Assembly (NCBI GenBank): GCA_900617975.1
Contig: UZAE01001379.1
Location: forward strand, 1 to 13,605
Reading direction: 5' to 3'
Source: Rodentolepis nana
Lineage: Eukaryota > Platyhelminthes > Cestoda > Cyclophyllidea > Hymenolepididae
DNA length: 13,605 bases
Positions 9,401 to 13,605 of the stretch are shown one piece after another. The notes beneath the pieces are model-generated. The model ran no database searches and was not told where the DNA came from. It saw only the letters and a list, made by a program, of their open reading frames with translations. The position numbers and the translations under genes were made by a program. Numbering within the stretch: the stretch's first letter is position 1; each line of letters starts with the position of its first letter.

Positions 9401-9899
9401 CATTCTAAGTATTCATCCGTAAGACGACTAGGAAAAGTTAGGAATTGTAAAAGGATAGTAGATTTTACCCTATAATCGTTAGGTAGTCTTGATAAACCTG
9501 TTCAACCTTCATGGTGTCCGAGCAATATCGCTTCCAGCGAAGCATAAGAATGTGTTTTGCAATCACAATTTCACCCATTCTATCAAGAAAATACTGGAGA
9601 AGAAGAGGTATGAGAGTAGTAGCATTAATTTCGCCTTTTAGACATGTTTCTTGGTCTGCAACCATCTGATCGGCTTGAATAATTAGTTCGCTTGGTGATG
9701 AAACTTGGAGAGTGCGCTGTATGGCAAGTTTGCGTCGTCGACGAAAGTACTCAGGATCTCGAGGTATGTAGATAGAACTCATACCTTTTGAAGGAATGCC
9801 ATGGATAATTTCATTCTCCTCTATTTGGATTCTCAGTTCTTGGTAGTCGGCTTTTAGGCCCTCTTCTTGAGTCTTCAAGAAGTCTTCATCGTTATCCAT
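284..9899 (-). CDS. CCDC162: CCDC162/C6orf183-like protein (DUF4549 N-terminus), 20-21 exons
   Basis: This is an intron-rich minus-strand gene. Coding exons, 5' to 3' on the minus strand: 9899-9469, 9427-9244, 9202-9149, 8633-7932, 7850-7725, 7643-7449, 7403-7258, 6526-6352, 6276-6182, 6114-6010, 5929-5792, 5750-5546, 5033-4833, 4762-4656, 3556-3328, 3173-2809, 1172-1079, 936-794, 712-553, 473-373 and possibly 344-284. All introns are GT-AG and every phase joins without a stop. The product is 1,319 residues if it stops at TGA 371-369, or 1,338 if the last short intron is removed and TAG 286-284 is used. Recognised from memory of the metazoan family by ILMLRWKRYC (117-126), NYFRSIERTLTI (677-688), ENHDDFYY (751-758), QQREYI (922-927) and PPGFSYTQ (1019-1026). 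The molecular role of this family is not established. No signal peptide or membrane segment is evident. No AATAAA is seen downstream within the window, so further 3' exons outside it remain possible. Confidence 0.82.
553..1172 (-). other. CCDC162-like exons 17-19
   Basis: The exons are 1172-1079, 936-794 and 712-553, encoding residues 1153-1285, with introns of 142 and 81 bases. Exon 17 completes the codon left by exon 16 and begins KFITSALPLAIHELDE. Exon 18 reads LCDERGVENLLIILKTQL and ends at GCAA|GTATGT. Exon 19 starts after TTTTAATAG and ends at GAGAAG|GTGGGT. Reading straight through exon 18 into exon 19 is also open, so retention of the 81-base intron (27 codons, in frame) is possible. 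It was rejected as the main form because a GTATGT donor and an AG acceptor in matching phase are present. Confidence 0.75.
749..762. repeat. (GT)n microsatellite in intron 18
   Basis: A run of about seven GT units on the plus strand (AC on the gene's strand), inside the 81-base intron 713-793. Length changes here would alter a very short intron. Confidence 0.8.
1173..2808 (-). other. Intron 16 of the CCDC162-like gene (1,636 bases), hosting a SINE-like insertion
   Basis: This is the largest intron, with donor GTGAGT and acceptor CTAATAG. It holds the complete repeat copy at 1567-1860 with its target-site duplications, oriented antisense to the gene. The rest (1873-2808 and 1173-1554) shows no gene. 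Short open frames at 1236-1526 and 1869-2057 on the plus strand have no recognisable protein character. Confidence 0.75.
1567..1860 (+). mobile_element. SINE-like retroposon, copy 2 (complete, with target-site duplication)
   Basis: This element of about 294 bases begins cggggtg, carries 'cctccacgtggtgcaccctg' near its 5' end and finishes in an (AAAT)n tail. It is flanked by a perfect 12-base direct repeat, ATAATACAATGG, at 1555-1566 and 1861-1872, as made by target-primed reverse transcription. It aligns along its length with copy 3 but has two small internal deletions (about 13 and 17 bases). No tRNA-like A/B box pair, hammerhead core (CTGATGA/GAAA) or protein-coding frame was found, so it is a non-autonomous, non-LTR-type element of unknown head origin. 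It lies antisense in intron 16 of the long gene. Confidence 0.85.
2809..3173 (-). other. CCDC162-like exon 16
   Basis: This 365-base exon encodes residues 1032-1152 plus two bases of the next codon. The acceptor is TTTCTTAG and the donor is GATAA|GTGAGT. As in exon 14, an apparent stop (TGA, read as GAT AAG TGA) lies at the donor and is removed by splicing. The protein runs from LFANNFIDDAKQMSTF through a long, mainly helical region to an acidic end (SVQDDDSIVDK). Confidence 0.85.
3328..5033 (-). other. CCDC162-like exons 13-15
   Basis: The exons are 5033-4833, 4762-4656 and 3556-3328, encoding residues 853-1031, with introns of 70 and 1,099 bases. Exon 13 is helical (MDVYVEAYQHICSRDSRRRL). 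Exon 14 starts IEQQREYIYKLG. Its frame meets TAA at the intron boundary, but the donor GATAA|GTAAAT in phase 2 joins to the AG|ACCAGCC acceptor and restores KPALTPCYLLEL, which matches the family. Exon 15 ends PPGFSYTQALQKD before a consensus GTAAGT donor. Confidence 0.83.
3557..4655 (-). other. Intron 14 of the CCDC162-like gene (1,099 bases)
   Basis: Very AT-rich intron with donor GTAAAT and acceptor ACCTTCAG. I found no coding segment, RNA gene or copy of the interspersed repeat. The exon on its 3' side is identified by family similarity and phase. Confidence 0.78.
5034..5545 (-). other. Intron 12 of the CCDC162-like gene (512 bases), with a hairpin
   Basis: AT-rich intron with donor GTACGT and acceptor CATTTCAG. 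It contains one inverted repeat at 5457-5489 (GTTGAAGAAGATA facing TATC and TTCTTCAAC, with three unpaired T). No coding segment is seen. Confidence 0.8.
5457..5489. repeat. Inverted repeat (hairpin) in intron 12
   Basis: The arms GTTGAAGAA+GATA and TATC+TTCTTCAAC are perfectly complementary apart from a three-T bulge, with a TTTT loop. It could fold in the pre-mRNA; no function is known. Confidence 0.55.
5546..6276 (-). other. CCDC162-like exons 9-12: most conserved central block
   Basis: The exons are 6276-6182, 6114-6010, 5929-5792 and 5750-5546, encoding residues 672-852. Introns are 67, 80 and 41 bases, all in phase 2. Family-like motifs are NYFRSIERTLTI (677-688), ENHDDFYY (751-758) and RDQVGCWIIYDCALEDF (767-783). 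A coiled-coil-like stretch of Leu, Lys and Glu follows, including LLLLSTHFIQKDK. Splicing here uses unusual GTAC donors (GTACGT, GTACCT, then GTACGT after exon 12). Exon 9 was ended at CGAGT|GTACGT because this is the only nearby donor giving the phase that exon 10 needs. Confidence 0.83.
6352..7850 (-). other. CCDC162-like exons 5-8
   Basis: The exons are 7850-7725, 7643-7449, 7403-7258 and 6526-6352, encoding residues 458-671. Introns are 81, 45 and 731 bases. Phases are 0, 0 and 2, then 0 after exon 8. The segment is helical and basic, for example KKPANWLQFRKLKPHR in exon 6 and HLRHLKIRDFQRT at the end of exon 8. I chose the exon 8 donor ACG|GTACTT over reading through to a stop near 6277 because it joins directly to CISILNYFRSIERT in exon 9, the arrangement expected for this family. 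Confidence 0.82.
6527..7257 (-). other. Intron 7 of the CCDC162-like gene (731 bases)
   Basis: AT-rich intron with donor GTAAGT and acceptor TTCTAG. Nothing recognisable is seen inside it on either strand. Confidence 0.8.
7932..8633 (-). other. CCDC162-like exon 4, with a disordered acidic Ser/Thr/Pro insert
   Basis: This 702-base exon, the largest of the gene, encodes residues 224-457 with phase 0 at both ends. Residues about 252-362 (8549-8217) are low complexity: rich in Asp, Glu, Ser, Thr and Pro, with many possible phosphorylation sites and little hydrophobic content, so probably disordered. The flanks look folded: NYNEDQDIRQMLSLVLDKG before the insert, and a Gly/Pro/aromatic segment ending PYLAIFLEAYNIEF after it. 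The acceptor is TTTTTCTAG and the donor is TTT|GTAAGA. Confidence 0.85.
8634..9148 (-). other. Intron 3 of the CCDC162-like gene (515 bases)
   Basis: AT-rich intron with donor GTCAGT and acceptor TTTTTCTAG. I see no coding segment, RNA gene or repeat copy inside it. Confidence 0.8.
9149..9899 (-). other. CCDC162-like exons 1-3: DUF4549-type N-terminal region
   Basis: The exons are 9899-9469, 9427-9244 and 9202-9149, separated by two 41-base introns; together they encode residues 1-223. The ATG at 9899 is the first Met, and the protein begins where family members begin, with an acidic start and a short coiled coil. IPRDPEYFRRRRKL (45-58), ELIIQADQ (71-78) and MLRWKRYC (119-126) form the conserved helical block assigned to DUF4549. 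Exon 2 continues as a charged helical region ending FKQLIN, and exon 3 is only 18 codons. The start context is CACACATGG. A TAG six bases upstream of the ATG could be a splice or trans-splice acceptor, but this cannot be decided from the sequence. Confidence 0.82.
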
Positions 9900-10596
9900 G
9901 TGTGCTATTTTACTTATGTGTAAGAGTAATTCAATGGAATTATTGAACGTATTATTAGATTATATCAATATAGATTGGTCGCATATATTCAGAGAATTGC
10001 TTTAATAAACAAGTTTGGACTCCATTTTGACAATATGAGCTTGTATGCGTAATAAATCTTGGAATTCATAACAAATTTACTACGAACAAGCCACCAATTC
10101 AAGTTAACATTTTACTACAGACAATATTTACTTATTTTCACTAATTACATATGTATTTATGCATACATTTTGATTAAGAGTTTGGTTATTGTAACTGTGA
10201 AAATATGGAAATATTTAAAATGATTTGAATTTAAATAATACGTAAAGTTATTTACAACAGATGAGGCAACGATTATTCAAAAGTGTGCCTATTTGTTACT
10301 AATGGCAATAGGTATCTAAAACTATAATTTAATTTATCAAACACTAAAAAATTTTTGTACGAGACTTCCATTGATCTGTATTTCTAAAACTCTAGTCTAA
10401 AGTGCTATTTTGAATTATTTTATTTCACATTTTTCATAATTAACAGTAAAATTTGTACGTATAATATGACTAATAAATTTTAAGTGAAAACTTTATTTTA
10501 AAATTATTATATTTAACTTTTCAACAAACCTTTTTTCTGTTTTACAATCAACCTTGGCCTTTTCAGCCTTTCCCTGTGAAACTCATTTATCCCAAA
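9900..10596. promoter_or_regulatory. Head-to-head intergenic region between the CCDC162-like and LEM genes
   Basis: These 697 bases separate the two start codons of divergent genes, so both promoters and 5' untranslated regions must lie here or in further upstream exons. The region is very AT-rich with no coding frame. Immediately before the LEM start, a pyrimidine tract ending 'ttggccttttcag' (AG at 10564-10565) resembles a splice or spliced-leader acceptor about 31 bases upstream of the ATG. I could not assign a convincing TATA box or initiator among the many AT runs. Confidence 0.4.
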
Positions 10597-11105
10597 ATGG
10601 ATGCGTCCGCGCTCAGGTCTTTATCGGATGATGATTTGCGTGAAAAATTGGAGGAGCACGGATATAAGCCCCCACCAATTACAGGTATAAGCATACTACT
10701 GTCTTATTTTATCAGATGGCGCTGTTCGGGAAATTATGAGGAGAAAACTATTCAAGTACCTGAATCGTAAGCTTTTATATTTAAACTAATCGACACAATA
10801 ATTTGTAGCTAATGGCAAATATCCGGAAGAGGAGTAAGTTTTAAAAATATGGTTACCATATCTTATTTTCCAGTGAACTTTGTGATGCAGAATCTGAAGT
10901 CGACGAAGACGGTGTAGTTGTGGTTCGTGGGGGGAAGCGTTTTGGAGCTGGTGATACGCCTTCTGCTTCAAAATCGCGAGTTTCTTATAACAATAGCTCG
11001 GAAACAGCTCAGAGATCTTCATTTCCTGTTTTTGTTGCTGCCTGTCTAATAGTAATGAACATCAGCCTTGCTGTATGCATCTTTTACCGTGATTGGCTCT
11101 TCTAA
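10597..11105 (+). CDS. Emerin-like LEM-domain protein, tail-anchored nuclear membrane protein (131 residues)
   Basis: Four exons: 10597-10684, 10716-10766, 10809-10833 (25 bases) and 10874-11105, with GT-AG introns of 31, 42 and 40 bases. Phases join cleanly. The LEM domain spans residues about 6-46: LSDDDLREKLEEHGY, then PPPIT, then REIMRRKLFKYL, the pattern of emerin, LAP2 and MAN1 that binds BAF. The exon 1-exon 2 join falls inside the domain and restores it exactly, which validates the splice. Next come an acidic stretch (53-67), a Val/Gly segment and a Ser-rich linker (about 83-104). One hydrophobic segment at 105-126 (FPVFVAACLIVMNISLAVC and onward) and a five-residue tail RDWLF make it a tail-anchored inner nuclear membrane candidate. 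The start has good context (AAAATGG). It is about half the length of human emerin. The exact orthology (emerin or another LEM protein) is open. Confidence 0.9.
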
Positions 11106-11320
11106 AATCCTTGTTTATGTCTAATTTTTTTACTATTGTGTTCATGGAATTTTTTTATCGATTGGGCTTATTACATATTATATCTGTTTGTCACATGCTT
11201 TTTCTGCCGTATTTCTTAACGATACTCAAAATTTGAATTTTCGGAATGTAACGGTTTGTTTTTCATTTTATTTGGCCAAAGTTGTAGCGGATTGCTACGC
11301 TAGTAAAGCCTGACTAACTC
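11106..11320 (+). other. 3' flank of the LEM gene
   Basis: AT-rich, with T runs, presumably carrying the 3' untranslated region. No canonical AATAAA is visible, so the poly(A) site cannot be placed. Confidence 0.5.
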
Positions 11321-11677
11321 AGATTCTCCAACATCTAGCTAGACTCCCAGAACCAGCTAGGAGATTCTCCTACATCTAGCTAGACTCCCAGAACCAGCTA
11401 AACCATAGCCCAGCTATAAAGGAAACAGACGAGTAGCACGGAGAATTCTCCAACATCTAGCTAGACTCCCAGAACAAGCTAAGCTATAGTCCAGCTATAA
11501 GGGAAACTGACGTGTAGCACGAAATGCGTTTATTCGGTACGTATATTGCATATAAAGGAAACAGATGTTTAGCACGGAGCACGTTTATTCTACAGAGGAT
11601 ACAGACGTGTAGCACGGAACATTTATTCAGTAGGAAGGAAACAGACGTGTGGCACGGAGCACGTTTATTCAGTGGAT
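11321..11677 (+). repeat. Compound degenerate tandem-repeat array (41- and 80-base units)
   Basis: Unit A, 'attctccaacatctagctag' followed by 'actcccagaaccagcta', occurs at 11323, 11364 and 11444 (spacings 41 and 80). Unit B, 'ggaaacagacgtgtagcacg' followed by 'gagcacgtttattcagt', occurs near 11420, 11501, 11557, 11598 and 11637 with partial divergence. The second and third A copies each carry a B copy, making an 80-base higher-order unit; the right end is B only. A 15-base perfect palindrome, TAGGAGATTCTCCTA, sits at 11358-11372 where two A units meet. No protein-coding reading is supported. Confidence 0.8.
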
Positions 11678-11699
11678 ATGTTGCGGATAAAGTGTTTAC

Positions 11700-13226
11700 G
11701 CAGGAAGCTTAATCATAGTCAGGATACGGTTTAGGTTAGACAGAGGTAAATGATTGGTCACTTTTGTACGGTCCCACCTCCCAATCTTGGCGTGCAGGCA
11801 TGCGATGACGTGTCCCACAAAGTCGTCCGAGATTAATATTAACTGCATGCCTAAAATTATAAACGGTTCATATATTTTAATTGCGCGGCAATTTGGCTGT
11901 GATTTGCTTTAATCAAATGTAAATATTATGGGTGGTATCTGTTTTCTGCTTCTGCTTTGAATTCCTCCTGACTCATCTGCTTTGGTGGGAATCCACTACT
12001 TGCCTATGGATCTGAATTAGCTGCATTTATTAACGTGTGCGTTCTCTACTTGTTACTTAAATGAGTAAAGTAGGTCATAATAATGACAGGCAATTGAGAC
12101 TGTAGATTGTCCTCACTTCCCCATACTTGCATTGCTACATGTAGTGCCTGATGTGTGCTTAAAGTCTACATTAAAAAGAATGCTAATCGAGGATGGCATA
12201 TTGCCAATAAGATGGTCGAACCAGGCACTCTTTTGGACAATTGATGTTGACATGAGGTTGAGAAGATAACTAATAAGTTTGCTCCCTTCTATCTATTCAA
12301 CTATATTTTTTCATCTTATCCGTCAAAGTAGGTTGCGCTGAACTTGCTCCAGAGCTTCTATTACACGGTTCCTGAAATAGGCTTATTACTACCCAGTTCC
12401 TATTATTAGACTGTTTCTTGAAATGGTTCAAGTTCTTTGATATTATGTATGGCTTGGTTTAAATTCGATTTAACTGACCAAAATAAATCGAACACACGAC
12501 TGGAAAATGTCAATCGCAGAGCGCTTCTCATTACGATGAGAGTGGATAAAGATGCCCAAAAGCCAGTCGAGTTCAAGTAGAGTTTATTGGTACTCTGTAA
12601 CGTAATTAGTGGTAGATATGGTAACACTAAGGAAATTTGCAACACATTTACATTTCTCCTGCAGTCTATTTGTCGCTCCACGTTCTCCGACGAAGGGCCA
12701 TGTCCTTGCTGAAGGAGATGTAACGTCTGCTTGCAGGGGAAGTGGTTCCTTGTTAATTTCGTTTACCCTTAAGCCCAATGCAGGAGGTTGTAAACAGATC
12801 ACATTACACAGGCCGGTTTTGCATTAGCCTTTAATTGGATTATGCCTTTGGAAGTCTTGTTAATTAGCGAACGATTTAAGGCCTCTGGAGGTAAGGTCAA
12901 AAAATAACCTTGCTAACAAACCTGAATCAAATTTTACGAGAACGGAGTTTGAATAAGGCCTATTTGTAATGGCACCATCATTGACAGTAATGAAATTGTG
13001 TAATCTTATGGAGATAGGCTGGTGGGAAGGCAGATGGGAGTCCTTTGTGGTTCCTGGAAGTCTTAATAATTCATCATACTGCAACAGTAATAAATTTGAT
13101 GAATATCGTGAAAACTAACTAAAGTTGTTAATAAAAGCGGAAAAAGCACTTTTGGTGAACATAGTAAAGCATCAGAAAATTAATAAAACCTCTATTTCAG
13201 AGAAATAATCCTCAATTCCTTTTATC
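11700..13226. other. Intergenic DNA with no recognised gene
   Basis: The composition is less AT-rich than the introns, and several short open frames occur on both strands (for example minus 12584-12802, minus 12406-12681 and plus 12609-12827). None has recognisable motifs, and they overlap one another in different frames. No tRNA, rRNA or copy of the SINE-like repeat was found. Old, decayed mobile-element DNA or exons of a neighbouring gene are both possible. Confidence 0.5.
12938..13078 (-). other. Weak candidate coding exon
   Basis: On the minus strand a good acceptor (ATTACTGTTGCAG) is followed by a 141-base open stretch in phase 0 and a GTAAAA donor. The peptide begins YDELLRLPGTT and has a protein-like composition, but I do not recognise it and saw no partner exon within the window. 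It may belong to a gene lying further right, or be chance. Confidence 0.15.
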
Positions 13227-13240
13227 AATATTTTGAATTC

Positions 13241-13570
13241 GGGGTGCGTAATTGACTTACCTCCACGTGGTGCACCCTGGGCAACGTTTACTTATACGGC
13301 AAAAAGGTCTATTGATCGGCAGTTGACTTCTGACTTCAAACTACTATGGCCCGACTATTTGTCATATTCGACCCTTTCACAGTACTCATCTTACCTTTTT
13401 CATGCCTTTGTGTCTGTCTGTCTCTTTTACATCTGTGAATCACTCTTCTGTTCCCCTCTCGACTTTTTGTCACTTTGATGTTCCTTCTCCTCTCTGTGAA
13501 GCCCCGAAGTCAGCTCCAGGGCTAATGATAACTATTAAAACGCCTGCCATTTGATATAAATAAATAAATG
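13241..13570 (+). mobile_element. SINE-like retroposon, copy 3 (longest copy, with target-site duplication)
   Basis: This is the fullest copy, about 330 bases, beginning ggggtgcg, with 'cctccacgtggtgcaccctg' near the start, a pyrimidine-rich middle (repeated 'tgtctgtctgtctc') and the tail 'gatataaataaataaatg'. It is flanked by a 14-base direct repeat with one mismatch, AAT(A/G)TTTTGAATTC, at 13227-13240 and 13571-13584. These differ from the copy 2 duplication, so the insertions were independent. It has no coding capacity. The short open frame at 13233-13478 is inside the repeat. Confidence 0.85.
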
Positions 13571-13605
13571 AATGTTTTGAATTCTTCCCAGTATTGTGGT
13601 TTTCG

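Noticed and set aside
10786..11022. A minus-strand open frame across the LEM gene
   Set aside because: It is the antisense shadow of the fourth LEM exon and its intron.
12406..12802. Two overlapping minus-strand open frames as a gene
   Set aside because: They overlap in different frames, have no recognisable domain, and a plus-strand frame of equal length covers the same bases; probably chance.
13241..13570. Hammerhead ribozyme or tRNA-derived head in the repeat, as in some flatworm SINEs
   Set aside because: No CTGATGA/GAAA core and no convincing A and B boxes; the best B-box-like string (gctcgaagtc in copy 2) matches poorly and lies near the 3' end.

Overview
The window is eukaryotic genomic DNA, most likely from a parasitic flatworm (tapeworm or fluke). 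It is AT-rich, and its genes are cut into many short exons by canonical GT-AG introns. Many of these introns are tiny (31, 40, 41, 41, 41, 42 and 45 bases), beside others of 0.5 to 1.6 kb. Short interspersed repeats and minisatellite-like DNA lie around and inside the genes. The flatworm placement is an inference from intron style and composition, not from a database match.

Layout. A long minus-strand gene fills about 284 to 9899. I rebuilt 20 exons, plus a possible 21st, whose reading phases agree at every junction. They give a protein of about 1,320 to 1,340 residues that I recognise as a CCDC162/C6orf183-type protein with a DUF4549-like N-terminus. From 9900 to 10596 lies an AT-rich, non-coding, head-to-head intergenic region. 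From 10597 to 11105, on the plus strand, is a four-exon gene for a 131-residue emerin-like protein: an N-terminal LEM domain, an acidic then Ser-rich linker, and a C-terminal membrane anchor. To its right is a compound tandem-repeat array (about 11321 to 11677), then about 1.5 kb with no recognisable gene.

Three copies of one roughly 300-base interspersed repeat (1-180, 1567-1860 and 13241-13570) all lie in the plus orientation and end in TAAA-type tails. The two complete copies are each bounded by their own, different target-site duplication, which marks them as non-LTR (SINE-like) insertions. The middle copy sits antisense inside the largest intron of the CCDC162-like gene. Its opposite strand, which is in sense with that gene, carries a consensus splice donor.

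The two genes have no evident shared pathway. The LEM protein should act at the inner nuclear membrane with BAF and chromatin. The role of CCDC162-type proteins is not established. The most noteworthy items are the well-bounded repeat family with its embedded donor, the very short LEM protein with a 25-base exon, and the ambiguous 3' end of the long gene, where a stop codon overlaps a splice donor.
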